Below the pieces are notes generated by a model, which was not told where the DNA came from, did not search any database, and saw only the letters and a program-made list of their open reading frames with translations. Shown here one piece after another: positions 38,674 to 47,536 of a stretch of DNA of 64,000 nucleotides (position 1 is the stretch's first letter; the number at the start of each line of letters is the position of its first letter). The translations under genes were made by a program, and so were the position numbers. The DNA comes from Aliiroseovarius sp. S1123 (GTDB taxonomy: Bacteria; Pseudomonadota; Alphaproteobacteria; Rhodobacterales; Rhodobacteraceae), in the NCBI RefSeq assembly GCF_023015885.1, contig NZ_JALKBE010000003.1:310001-374000 (forward strand). The letters are read 5' to 3'.

Positions 38674-39285
38674 TTAGTGCGCAAAGATGTCCTGCTCGGG
38701 CCAACCGGCAAGATCCAGCTGAGCGCGCATAGGCAGAAAGTCGAAACAGGCCTGCGCCATTTCGGTCCGACCTTCGCGGTCCAAGCGCATGTTCAGCTCT
38801 TCGCGCAGGCGGTGCAGATGCAATACGTCGGATGCTGCATAGTCCAGCTGCGCCTCGGTCAGCTCTACCGCGCCCCAGTCGCTCATCTGTTGTTGTTTCG
38901 AGATGTCGACCTTCAGCAGTTGATCCAGCAGATTCCGCAGCCCATGGCGATCCGTATAGGTTCGCACGAGTTTCGAGGCGATCTTGGTGCAATAGACAGG
39001 CGCCGTGACCACACCAAACGCGTTCAGCATGGCGGCGATGTCGAACCGGCCAAAGTGAAAGATTTTCAGCACATTGGGGTCGGTCAGCATCTTCTCAAGG
39101 TTCGGGGCGCTGGTCTGGCCTTTCTCGACCTGCACCATATGGGCATTGCCGTCCCCGCCCGACATCTGCACCACGCACAGACGGTCGCGATGCGGGTTCA
39201 GACCCATGGTTTCACAGTCGATGGCTACGACCGGACCAAGGTCCAGCCCATCGGGAAGGTCGCGCTTGTAAAGATGGTTGGCCAT
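38674..39285 (-). CDS. Ribonuclease D family 3'-5' exonuclease (short form)
   Basis: A 203-residue protein consisting of the DEDDy exonuclease domain only. Exo I is VAIDCETMGL, exo II is FHFGRFDIAAM and exo III is LDYAASDVLHLHRL with the catalytic tyrosine. The HRDC domains of E. coli RNase D are missing, as is common in alphaproteobacteria for the small exonuclease encoded beside lptC. It likely trims tRNA or other RNA 3' ends. GAGG lies seven bases before the ATG. Confidence 0.9.
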   Translation of the reverse strand: MANHLYKRDLPDGLDLGPVVAIDCETMGLNPHRDRLCVVQMSGGDGNAHMVQVEKGQTSAPNLEKMLTDPNVLKIFHFGRFDIAAMLNAFGVVTAPVYCTKIASKLVRTYTDRHGLRNLLDQLLKVDISKQQQMSDWGAVELTEAQLDYAASDVLHLHRLREELNMRLDREGRTEMAQACFDFLPMRAQLDLAGWPEQDIFAH

Positions 39286-39305
39286 GTCGCCCTCGTAATC
39301 CGTTT

Positions 39306-39329
39306 CCCCTCTGCATAGGGCCAGAGGGG
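39306..39329. other. Stem-loop between soeC and the RNase D gene
   Basis: CCCCTCTG (39306-39313) and CAGAGGGG (39322-39329) form a perfect 8-base-pair stem with an 8-base loop, just after the soeC stop. No T run follows on either strand, so it may stabilise the end of the soe message or terminate weakly. Confidence 0.4.
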
Positions 39330-39349
39330 ATCAGGTTCAACGAAAAGGC

Positions 39350-40219
39350 TTACTTGCCGTAATAAAGCCCCACAACATGCTCGGCTTCGGCGAAGAACAG
39401 CCAACGGCCAACGATTGCGCCCGCAAGATGCAGCGCCAAAGCGATAAAGGCGGTGGCGTGGCCGGCCGGGGTCAGAAGCAGAATGGCGGCGGGAAGGACA
39501 GCGCCCGCGCCCAGCGCGATCATGCGCAGCTTCTGTGCGTGTTTGCGGCCGACGCGATAGACCATCTCGTCCAACACATAGTTGCGGGCGGTGTGACCGC
39601 TTTCGAACATTCGCACCTCGCCCAGATGGCCCAGCCCGGTGGCGTCGCCCAGCGTGCCTCGGTTCGCGGCGCGCGCGTCGCCCTGTTGCCAGTGTAGCCA
39701 CATAACAACGGCGAGGGCGGCCAGCAGCACGCCTGCGATCTTAACCTCACCCGCCAAGAGTGCCCCGCCTGCAATCGCGTGCAGGAGGAACAGCACTGGT
39801 GTAAGTGGCTGGTTCCAGCGTGAGATCGTCTTGAGCTGGGTGTAAATCATCGAGGTGGTGAAGACGGTGACCAGCGCCAAAACAGAGCCTATTACACCTG
39901 AAAATGCCATTTCAGCGCCCATAAAGATCTGGGCCAATGCAATCAGTCCAAAAAGCAGAAGTGTGACGACCGAGGCCACGCCCTCGCGGCTCAGCCAGCT
40001 GGTCCGCCATTGGCTGAAGGCGTAGATCGCATTCTTTTTGTTCCCAAGGTGGAAGGTCGAGGCCAGCAGTCCGCCCGCCGCCAACACATAGGCGATGACG
40101 AAGAACGCCAGCAGCGTCATGCCGCCGACATCAGGAATACCAAGCCCCATCCAGGCCAAAAGCCCGAAGCCAAGCCCGGAAAAGGTGGTGAAGATGATAA
40201 CACTGGGTGCGGGATGCAT
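39350..40219 (-). CDS. soeC: DmsC/SoeC-type membrane anchor subunit
   Basis: A 289-residue polytopic membrane protein of the DmsC family with about eight helices, beginning at the FTTFSGLGFGLLAWMGLG helix. Such subunits anchor the molybdenum/iron-sulfur subunits and pass electrons to or from the quinone pool. GGAGG lies before the ATG. It is third in a set with the ferredoxin-like and molybdopterin subunits. Because the catalytic subunit lacks an export signal, the complex most likely faces the cytoplasm, as in SoeABC sulfite dehydrogenase. A DMSO-reductase anchor is the alternative. Confidence 0.8.
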   Translation of the reverse strand: MHPAPSVIIFTTFSGLGFGLLAWMGLGIPDVGGMTLLAFFVIAYVLAAGGLLASTFHLGNKKNAIYAFSQWRTSWLSREGVASVVTLLLFGLIALAQIFMGAEMAFSGVIGSVLALVTVFTTSMIYTQLKTISRWNQPLTPVLFLLHAIAGGALLAGEVKIAGVLLAALAVVMWLHWQQGDARAANRGTLGDATGLGHLGEVRMFESGHTARNYVLDEMVYRVGRKHAQKLRMIALGAGAVLPAAILLLTPAGHATAFIALALHLAGAIVGRWLFFAEAEHVVGLYYGK

Positions 40220-40231
40220 CCGTTTCCTCCG

Positions 40232-40963
40232 TCAGAGCTTGTCGAGCGCTTTGTCCAGCCAGCCAAGGAAGCCTTTGGGCTCGTCCGCAACCGTGTCCAG
40301 CGGCGCGGTGTCCAGCTGATCTTTGGGGCGGGGCGGCAGGTATTTGTTTACGGGCTTGGTGCCCAGATCTGGCATCAGGTCAAACCCGCCGCGATCAGCG
40401 ACAAGTTTCGACACATCGCTGTCCGGGTCGCCCAGATCGCCGAAATGGCGAGCACCGGAAGGGCAGGTGCGTACGCAAGCGGGCACGCGGTCTTCTTCCG
40501 GCAGGTTTTCATTGTAAATCCGGTCCACGCAGAGGGTGCATTTCTTCATGACACCCGCTTCACGATCCAGTTCGCGGGCGCCGTAAGGGCAGGACCATGC
40601 GCAGAGGCCGCAACCGATGCAGCGATCCTCGTTCACCAGAACGATCCCGTCTTCTTCGCGTTTATAGCTGGCGCCGGTCGGGCAGACGGTCACGCAAGGC
40701 GCGTCTTCGCAGTGCAAGCACGACCGCGGCATGTGCACGGTTTGCGAGGCGCAGCCAGACTGCTGGGCTTCATAGCTGAACACACGGTTCAGGAAGGTAC
40801 CGGACGGATCCGCGCCATAAGCATCCTGATCGGACAGCGGCGCGCCGTAGTTCTGCGTGTTCCAGCCCTTACAGGCCGTCACGCAGCCATGGCAGCCCAC
40901 GCAGGTATCAAGGTCGATGACCAGACCCAGCTTCTTGTCGGTTTTCGAAGGCAAAGCAGTCAT
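40232..40963 (-). CDS. soeB: Iron-sulfur subunit of SoeABC-type complex (four-cluster ferredoxin)
   Basis: A 243-residue protein with four ferredoxin-type cysteine groups. The first is CVGCHGCVTACK, the others are CLHCEDAPCVTVCPTGA, CIGCGLCAWSCPYGA and a CTLCVDR group paired with a late CVRTCPSGA. It carries electrons between the molybdenum subunit and the membrane anchor. No export signal is present. Its ATG overlaps the soeA stop (TGATG), and soeC follows after 12 bases, so the order on the minus strand is A-B-C. Confidence 0.85.
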   Translation of the reverse strand: MTALPSKTDKKLGLVIDLDTCVGCHGCVTACKGWNTQNYGAPLSDQDAYGADPSGTFLNRVFSYEAQQSGCASQTVHMPRSCLHCEDAPCVTVCPTGASYKREEDGIVLVNEDRCIGCGLCAWSCPYGARELDREAGVMKKCTLCVDRIYNENLPEEDRVPACVRTCPSGARHFGDLGDPDSDVSKLVADRGGFDLMPDLGTKPVNKYLPPRPKDQLDTAPLDTVADEPKGFLGWLDKALDKL

Positions 40964-43788
40964 CAGATCTTCCTCGCCACGGTTTTGGGGCCTTTGCCCA
41001 CGGGGGACTTGATTGGCGGGTGCGCAGGTTGGCTTTCGGCTGGTTTAGGGTCTGCTTTCTCGATTTTCACGCGCAGATCGAACCACGCCGCCTGCCCGGT
41101 GATCGGGTCCGAGTTCGTCCAGCGCAGCCCATCGCCTTTTGGCGGCTGAAGTTCGCTGATCAGGTGGTTCAGCAAGAAGCCTTCGGTGGCCTCGGGCGCG
41201 TCTTCGTCCAGTGCCCAGGCGCCTTTGCGTTTACCAATGGCGTTCCAGGTCCAGACTGTATCGCCGTTCAGGCCCGCGTGATGCGCGACCGGGACGGTGA
41301 TCTGGCCATGGACAGACGAGACTGTCGCATAATCGCCGTCTTCAAACTCATGCTCTTCCCAGAGTTTGGTGGGCAGATAGAGGTAATTCTTGCCAGTAAT
41401 CTGACGCAGCCACGCGTTCTGCGTGCCCCACGAGTGATACATATGCATCGGGCGCTGGGTCAGGGCGTGGATCGGGTATTCTTCGGTGTCGACATTGCCC
41501 TCTTCAAACGGTTCGTACCAGATCGGCAGGGGGTCCATCGTTTCGCCAATCCGTGCACGCAGATTGTCAGGCGGCTGGCGGTCTCCGAACCCTTCAGCGG
41601 CCAGCTGGAACTTGCGCATGGGTTCTACATACAGGCTGAAGACATAGGGGCTTTCCACGTCGAAAATCCCGCGCTTTACGGCCCATTCCTGATAGTGCTT
41701 GTTCCACGGCTTATAGAAGCTGGCATTCTCGGGCACGTGGTTGATCCAGAACCCGCCGTTTTCGATATATTTGTCGATTTGGGCTGGATTAGGCTCTCCT
41801 CGGCCCTTGCCGTTGCCGTCTTCACCGCGCCAACCGGCCAGCGGCCCGACGCCCGGGCGACGTTCGTGATTGACGATGTAATCGGCGTAATCTTCGTACT
41901 TGGCGGACCCGTCTTCGTTCACAAAACCGGGCAGGCCCATCTTCACGCCAAGCTGGATCAATACGGTCTGGAAGCCGCGCACGTCGCGGTCGGGTTCGAC
42001 CACCGGCCAACGGATCGCATCGGCCGCGCCATCGGCCTCGCAAATCGGGCGATCGAGCAGAGAGATACAGTCGTGACGCTCAAGATAGGTCGTGTCGGGC
42101 AGGATCAGGTCCGCATAGGCCACCATTTCCGAGCTATAGGCGTCGGAATAGATGATGTGCGGAATGACATAATCGCCATTCTCGTCCTTGTCGGTGAGCA
42201 TCCGCATCACCTCGGACGAGTTCATCGACGAATTCCACGCCATGTTGGCCATATACATGAACAGCGTGTCGATCTTGTAGGGATCGCCCGCATGCGCGTT
42301 CGAGATCACCATATGCATCAGCCCGTGGCTGGACATCGGGTTTTCCCACGTGAACGCCTTGTCGATCCGCGCGGGGCTGCCGTCGTCCTTCAGCGCCAAA
42401 TGCTCGGGCCCGCGGACGAACCCAAGATGTGGGCCGTTCAGCGGCTGGCCGGGTGTGACGCCAACATGCGGGACGGGGTGTGCTTCGACGGGTTTGGGGT
42501 AGGGCGGTTTGAAGCGGAAGCCACCCGGAACTTCGACCGATCCCAGCAGGATTTGCAACACGTGCAGCGCGCGGCAGGTCTGGAAGCCGTTCGAATGCGC
42601 CGAGATCCCGCGCATCGCGTGGAAGCTGACCGGACGCCCGATCATCTTGTCGTGTTTCTCGCCCTTCCAATCGGTCCAGGGCTGGTCCAGAACGATCTCT
42701 TCCTCGAACGCCACACGGGCCAATTCCGCTGCAATAGAGCGTATTTTGTCGGCGGGGATGCCTGTGCGTTCGGCCACGGCATCGGGGGCGTAGTCGTCCG
42801 ACAGATAGCGTTCGGCCATCAACTGGAATACGGGGCGGTGCGTGTGGCCGTCAGACGTATAGGTCGCCGCCAGATCGGGCATCACACCCGGTGTGTCATA
42901 GTCCGCAAGCTTGCCGGTTTCGCGGCAGATGACCTGCGGCTTGCCCGTCGAACCACGGATGAAAAGGCCGGTTTCTGCTGTGTTAGGCTCTTTATTCACG
43001 ATGAAGCCCGCGTTGGTGTAACGCGACAGATAGTTCAGATCGACCTGTCCTGCGCGGAACAGTTCGTGCACCAGCGCAAGGATAAACAACCCGTCCGTGC
43101 CGGGGGTGATTCCGATCCATTCATCCGCAATCGCGTTATAGCCCGAGCGGATCGGGTTCACGCCAATCACGCGCGCGCCGCGTTCTTTCAGCTTGCCCAG
43201 ACCGATCTTGATTGGGTTCGAGTCGTGATCCTCGGCCACGCCAAACAGCATGAACAGCTTGGTGCGGTCCCAGTCGGGCTGGCCAAACTCCCAAAACGCG
43301 CCGCCCATCGTATAGATGCCGGCCGCCGCCATGTTGACGGAACAGAACCCGCCATGCGCCGCATAGTTCGGCGTGCCATAGCTTTGCGCAAACCACGACG
43401 TGAAACTTTGGCTCTGATCGCGCCCGGTGAAAAACGCCAGCTTCGACGGATCTTCGTTGCGTAGGGGGCCCATCCAGCCAACGGCCATCTCAAGCGCTTC
43501 GTCCCAGGAAATCTCTTCAAACTCACCCGACCCACGCGGACCCACGCGTTTCAGCGGCGCACGAAGGCGCGACGGGGCATAGTGCTGCATGATCCCGGCC
43601 GATCCTTTGCCGCACAAAACACCTTTGTTCACGGGGTGATCGCGGTTGCCCTCGATATAAGCGACCTTGCCGTCTTTCATATGCACATTGATCCCGCAGC
43701 GGCAGGCGCACATGTAGCATGTCGTCTTGCGCACCTCGTCCGAAACGGGCGGAGAGGTGTCGATCTGGATGTTTTCAGGTTTGCTCAT
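40963..43788 (-). CDS. soeA: Molybdopterin oxidoreductase, probable sulfite dehydrogenase subunit SoeA
   Basis: A 941-residue DMSO-reductase-family enzyme. The N-terminal 4Fe-4S motif is C-x2-C-x3-C-x27-C, starting CYMCACRC (about residues 24-59). A molybdopterin domain and a C-terminal dinucleotide-binding domain follow. There is no twin-arginine signal, pointing to the cytoplasm. That is characteristic of SoeABC, which oxidises sulfite to sulfate and is known from Allochromatium and proposed in roseobacters. Polysulfide, DMSO or other substrates cannot be excluded from sequence alone. The start is ATG at 43788, with a GTG one codon upstream also possible. It diverges from a CysG-like gene. 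Confidence 0.8.
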   Translation of the reverse strand: MSKPENIQIDTSPPVSDEVRKTTCYMCACRCGINVHMKDGKVAYIEGNRDHPVNKGVLCGKGSAGIMQHYAPSRLRAPLKRVGPRGSGEFEEISWDEALEMAVGWMGPLRNEDPSKLAFFTGRDQSQSFTSWFAQSYGTPNYAAHGGFCSVNMAAAGIYTMGGAFWEFGQPDWDRTKLFMLFGVAEDHDSNPIKIGLGKLKERGARVIGVNPIRSGYNAIADEWIGITPGTDGLFILALVHELFRAGQVDLNYLSRYTNAGFIVNKEPNTAETGLFIRGSTGKPQVICRETGKLADYDTPGVMPDLAATYTSDGHTHRPVFQLMAERYLSDDYAPDAVAERTGIPADKIRSIAAELARVAFEEEIVLDQPWTDWKGEKHDKMIGRPVSFHAMRGISAHSNGFQTCRALHVLQILLGSVEVPGGFRFKPPYPKPVEAHPVPHVGVTPGQPLNGPHLGFVRGPEHLALKDDGSPARIDKAFTWENPMSSHGLMHMVISNAHAGDPYKIDTLFMYMANMAWNSSMNSSEVMRMLTDKDENGDYVIPHIIYSDAYSSEMVAYADLILPDTTYLERHDCISLLDRPICEADGAADAIRWPVVEPDRDVRGFQTVLIQLGVKMGLPGFVNEDGSAKYEDYADYIVNHERRPGVGPLAGWRGEDGNGKGRGEPNPAQIDKYIENGGFWINHVPENASFYKPWNKHYQEWAVKRGIFDVESPYVFSLYVEPMRKFQLAAEGFGDRQPPDNLRARIGETMDPLPIWYEPFEEGNVDTEEYPIHALTQRPMHMYHSWGTQNAWLRQITGKNYLYLPTKLWEEHEFEDGDYATVSSVHGQITVPVAHHAGLNGDTVWTWNAIGKRKGAWALDEDAPEATEGFLLNHLISELQPPKGDGLRWTNSDPITGQAAWFDLRVKIEKADPKPAESQPAHPPIKSPVGKGPKTVARKI

Positions 43789-44124
43789 CACGTGTTGCTG
43801 TTCCTTGGCCGCATTGGCGGTTCGGTTGGCGGGCGCATCTTCGCGCGATCCTGTTGGTCTTGCTTTTAAAATGCCGAGTTAAACAGGGGGTGCGGTAGGT
43901 CCAGAAGTCCTTGCGGATATAGCCAGATTTTGCACTTTGGCGACTCGGTGGAGTCCGCGAATACGCCGCAAAAACGGACCAGAAATATCGCCAAGAATGG
44001 AACAATGACCTTTCAAGATGCCTACGATGCGCGTTCCGTCCTTTTCGGAACGTCCTGATGGGCGAATCTATGGAAATATTTCCCAACCAAGTGCATATCA
44101 CACGCAACTCATCGGAGGCGCGAT
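43789..44124. promoter_or_regulatory. Divergent soeA / cysG-like regulatory region
   Basis: This 336-base gap has no gene. It contains a 7-7-7 inverted repeat, CGTTCCG (44032-44038) and CGGAACG (44046-44052). It also has a perfect 12-base palindrome, GGAAATATTTCC (44072-44083), 41 bases before the cysG-like start. Three GANTC sites are present: GACTC (43942-43946), GAGTC (43951-43955) and GAATC (44063-44067). The palindromes are candidate operators for the divergent genes. Promoter hexamers are not clear. Confidence 0.5.
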
Positions 44125-45192
44125 ATGGATCACCTGCCAATATTTCTGGATATAAAGGGCCGAAAAGTGGTCATAGACGGGGGCGGTACCACCGCCGCCC
44201 GACGTGTTGAACGTGCCTTGGATGCGGGCGCTGCCGTACATGTGTTCGAGCCCGACCCGCAGGCCGAACTGCTGAGATTGCTTGGGCGACCGGGCGTGAC
44301 GCACCATGCGCGCCTACCGGAAAAGGACGATTTCAAGGACTGCATCATCGCGTATGGCGCGTCCGACATCCCGGAACGGGACAAGTTCCTGCACGCCGCT
44401 GCCAAGGCCGAAGGCGCGCTGGTGAATGTGGCGGATGTGAAGCCGCTGTGTGATTTCATCACCCCGTCGATTGTCGATCGCAGCCCCGTCACCATCGCCA
44501 TCTCTACCGGAGGTGCCGCACCTGTCATCGCACGTATTTTGCGCGCGCGGATCGAGTCGCTTTTGCCGTCCGGATACGGCCGCCTTGCCAGCTTCCTCAG
44601 CGGTTTTCGTGGCAAAATCGAAGATCACATCACCTCAGGCCGCGCCCGTCGCCGGTTCTGGGAGCAGATGATCGAAGGCCCGATTGGCGATGCCTTCCTG
44701 GCGGGCGACGAGGTTCGCGCGGAAGAACTGATTGACCAGTCGTTGACCGGCGAAGACCCGGATCAGAAGGGTGGAATCTGGCTGGTGGGCATCGGATCGG
44801 GTGCGCAGGATCTGCTGACCTTCCGCGCGCTGTCTGTAATGCAGCGGGCCGATGTGATCATCCATGATGCGTCGGCCAACTCTGACATTCTGGCGCTGAC
44901 CCGCCGTGATGCGACTCGGATAACTGCCGATGACGCTGTGCTGACCGACTATGCCGGGATGGCAAATGCTGGCCGTCGCGTGGTCTGGCTGATCTCGGGC
45001 GACCCGGCAAGCCGGGCGGATGCGAAGTCGTGGATTGCCCGTTTGACGGGGCAGGGGGCCGAGGTTCAAGTGGTTCCAGGTGTCTCTAACACAGGCTATT
45101 CCACCCATTCTCAGGGCAATGTCATTTCGTTGAACCAGACTTCGGAAACCGCGTCCCACGCGATGAGCTTGTCCCCGCGCGCCTCGCTTTGA
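44125..45192 (+). CDS. CysG-like siroheme synthase with truncated uroporphyrinogen methyltransferase domain
   Basis: A 355-residue protein. Residues about 1-200 are a precorrin-2 dehydrogenase/sirohydrochlorin ferrochelatase domain with NAD-binding VVIDGGGTTAARRVERAL and AISTGGAAPVIARILR. Residues about 215-335 resemble the first half of a SUMT domain: IWLVGIGSGAQDLLTFRAL, SGDPASRADAK in place of the GGDP-FGRG motif, and VVPGVS. It stops there, whereas full CysG is about 460 residues. The methyltransferase half is probably inactive, so this may only perform the last two siroheme steps. The soeABC genes are divergent from it. Confidence 0.8.
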   Translation: MDHLPIFLDIKGRKVVIDGGGTTAARRVERALDAGAAVHVFEPDPQAELLRLLGRPGVTHHARLPEKDDFKDCIIAYGASDIPERDKFLHAAAKAEGALVNVADVKPLCDFITPSIVDRSPVTIAISTGGAAPVIARILRARIESLLPSGYGRLASFLSGFRGKIEDHITSGRARRRFWEQMIEGPIGDAFLAGDEVRAEELIDQSLTGEDPDQKGGIWLVGIGSGAQDLLTFRALSVMQRADVIIHDASANSDILALTRRDATRITADDAVLTDYAGMANAGRRVVWLISGDPASRADAKSWIARLTGQGAEVQVVPGVSNTGYSTHSQGNVISLNQTSETASHAMSLSPRASL

Positions 45193-45272
45193 CCCCATTG
45201 TTTGCGACGTCATAAATCTGTTACCCCTTCGACGTATCCCGCGTGAGCAGGAACCAATGAAAGGGGCATGAC

Positions 45273-46277
45273 ATGACACGTATCGCAATCAACGGACTTG
45301 GCCGCATGGGCAAACTGGTTCTGCGGGACCTGATCGACAACGGTGCCCCCGGAGAGATCGTTCTGCTGAACGACCCCGTGGGCAATGCCGAACAGCATGC
45401 GCATCTGCTGGAATGGGACACCGTGCATGGGCGTTGGCCGGCCGAGTTCTCGGCGGGTGAAGACAGCATCACGATCAACGGCCAGGAAATGAAGCTGACC
45501 GGGTCGTGGACGCTGGACGCACTTCCGCTGGAAGAGCTCGGCATCGACATGGTGATCGACTGCACCGGCGCGTTCAAAACCAATGAAAAGCTGGCCCCCT
45601 ACTATGCGGCTGGCGTCAAAAAGGTGATCGTCTCTGCCCCCGTGAAGGAAGAGAACGCCCTGAACATCGTTTATGGCGTGAACCACGACCTCTATGACGG
45701 GCATGATCTGGTGACAGCGGCGTCCTGTACGACGAACTGTCTGGCCCCGGTGGTGAAAGTGCTGCTGGATCGGATCGGCATCAAACACGGTTCGATGACC
45801 ACGATCCATGACGTGACCAACACGCAAACCATCGTGGACCGCCCCGCCAAGGATCTGCGCCGCGCGCGTTCCGCGCTGAACTCGCTGATTCCGACCTCGA
45901 CCGGGTCGGCCAAGGCGATCACGCAGATTTTCCCCGAACTGACCGGGCGTCTGAACGGCCACGCCGTGCGCGTGCCGTTACTGAATGCCTCGCTGACCGA
46001 TTGCGTGTTCGAGGTCGAGCGTGAAACCACCGCCGAGGAAATCAACGCCTTCTTCAAAGAGGCCGCCGAGGGCGATCTGAACGGCATTCTGGGCTACGAG
46101 GAACGCCCGCTTGTGTCTGCCGATTACACCAACGATCCGCGCAGCTCGATCATTGACGCGCTGTCGACGATGGTAATCAACGGCACGCAGGTGAAGATCT
46201 ATGCTTGGTACGACAACGAATGGGGTTACGCCTGCCGTCTGGCCGATGTCGCCCGCATGGTCGGAGCCTCGATGTGA
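45273..46277 (+). CDS. ArsJ-associated glyceraldehyde-3-phosphate dehydrogenase
   Basis: A 334-residue NAD-dependent GAPDH. The nucleotide-binding start is [17 protein letters not shown] and the catalytic cysteine is in [21 protein letters not shown] ends the fold. Its [21 protein letters not shown] segment and its overlap with an arsJ gene mark it as the arsenate-using type. It makes 1-arseno-3-phosphoglycerate from glyceraldehyde 3-phosphate and arsenate, which ArsJ then exports. The last codon and stop (ATGTGA) overlap the arsJ GTG, so translation is coupled. No arsR or arsC gene is adjacent. Confidence 0.9.
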   Translation: MTRIAINGLGRMGKLVLRDLIDNGAPGEIVLLNDPVGNAEQHAHLLEWDTVHGRWPAEFSAGEDSITINGQEMKLTGSWTLDALPLEELGIDMVIDCTGAFKTNEKLAPYYAAGVKKVIVSAPVKEENALNIVYGVNHDLYDGHDLVTAASCTTNCLAPVVKVLLDRIGIKHGSMTTIHDVTNTQTIVDRPAKDLRRARSALNSLIPTSTGSAKAITQIFPELTGRLNGHAVRVPLLNASLTDCVFEVERETTAEEINAFFKEAAEGDLNGILGYEERPLVSADYTNDPRSSIIDALSTMVINGTQVKIYAWYDNEWGYACRLADVARMVGASM

Positions 46278-47527
46278 CCCTAACCGAGCCCAAACAGGGG
46301 CTTGCCGCATATATCGCCGTCACAGCCGCCTATTGGGCGTTTATGCTGTCAGATGGCGCGCTGCGGATGCTAGTACTGCTGCATTTCCACACGCTGGGCT
46401 TCTCGCCCTTCACCTTGGCGTGGCTGTTCCTGCTCTATGAGTTCATGGGCGTTGTGACCAACCTGTCCGCGGGATGGATTGCCGCGCGGTTCGGCCTGAC
46501 CTCGACGCTCTATGCGGGTCTATCCTTGCAGATTGTGGCCCTTATTGCCTTGTCGCAGCTATCGACAGAGTGGGCAGTCGCGACTTCGGTCATCTATGTG
46601 ATGGTGGTGCAGGGCATGTCCGGCGTGGCCAAGGACCTGTCCAAGATGTCGTCCAAAAGCGCTGTGAAGCTGCTGGCGCCCGAGGGCGACGGGCTGTTCC
46701 GCTGGGTGGCGATCCTGACGGGATCGAAGAACGCAGTGAAGGGATTTGGCTTCCTGTTGGGGGCTGCTTTGCTGGCGCTGATCGGCTTTACGCCATCCGT
46801 TATCGCGATGGCCATCGTGCTGGGTGCGATCCTGATTGGCGTGGTTGCCTTCATGCCTGCCGGACTGCCAAAAGGCTCTAAATCAGCCAAATTCTCGCAA
46901 GTTTGGTCGAAAGACCTGCGGATCAACCGCTTGTCCCTCGCACGGATGTTCTTGTTCGGCGCGCGCGACGTGTGGTTCGTCGTGGGCATTCCGGTCTATT
47001 TCCACGCCGTGGTCTCGGACGGGACGCATGCCGGTGATCGCAGCGCGTTTTTCCTGATCGGCAGCTTCATGGCGGTGTGGATCATCGGCTACGGGGCCGT
47101 GCAGGCCTGGGCGCCGAAACTGTTGAAAGCGTCGCAACGCGATCCGCACGATTTTCCCCGCCTTGCTACGCTCTGGGTCGGCATCCTGACCGTGGTAATT
47201 GGTGCGCTGGCGCTCGCCGCCCTGTTCCCCGGCGCTTGGCTGACCCCGGTTCTGGTCGCGGGTCTTCTGGTGTTTGGCTTTGTCTTCGCGGTGAACAGCT
47301 CGCTTCATTCCTATCTGATCCTCGCCTTCACCAAAGCCGAGCGCGTGACGATGGATGTGGGCTTTTACTATATGTCCAACGCCGCGGGCCGTCTGATCGG
47401 CACGCTTCTGTCTGGTCTATCCTATCAGATTGGGGGTCTGCCCTTGTGCCTAGGGACCGCCGCCGCAATGTCCGCTGCCAGTTGGCTGTCTGCACGCCAG
47501 CTTGCCAAGTTGGATCATGCCGCCTAG
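46274..47527 (+). CDS. arsJ: Organoarsenical efflux MFS transporter ArsJ
   Basis: A 417-residue major facilitator protein with about 12 helices. Segments [56 protein letters not shown] and [20 protein letters not shown] are the conserved blocks of ArsJ. It extrudes 1-arseno-3-phosphoglycerate, which breaks down to arsenate outside. The start is the GTG at 46274, overlapping the GAPDH stop (GTGA); longer frames upstream only read through the GAPDH end. The pair gives arsenate resistance without reduction to arsenite. Confidence 0.92.
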   Translation: MTLTEPKQGLAAYIAVTAAYWAFMLSDGALRMLVLLHFHTLGFSPFTLAWLFLLYEFMGVVTNLSAGWIAARFGLTSTLYAGLSLQIVALIALSQLSTEWAVATSVIYVMVVQGMSGVAKDLSKMSSKSAVKLLAPEGDGLFRWVAILTGSKNAVKGFGFLLGAALLALIGFTPSVIAMAIVLGAILIGVVAFMPAGLPKGSKSAKFSQVWSKDLRINRLSLARMFLFGARDVWFVVGIPVYFHAVVSDGTHAGDRSAFFLIGSFMAVWIIGYGAVQAWAPKLLKASQRDPHDFPRLATLWVGILTVVIGALALAALFPGAWLTPVLVAGLLVFGFVFAVNSSLHSYLILAFTKAERVTMDVGFYYMSNAAGRLIGTLLSGLSYQIGGLPLCLGTAAAMSAASWLSARQLAKLDHAA

Positions 47528-47536
47528 CGTGCGGGT

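Noticed and set aside
41020-43464. Open frame of 814 codons on the plus strand opposite soeA
   Set aside because: No motifs and it lies fully inside the molybdopterin subunit gene.
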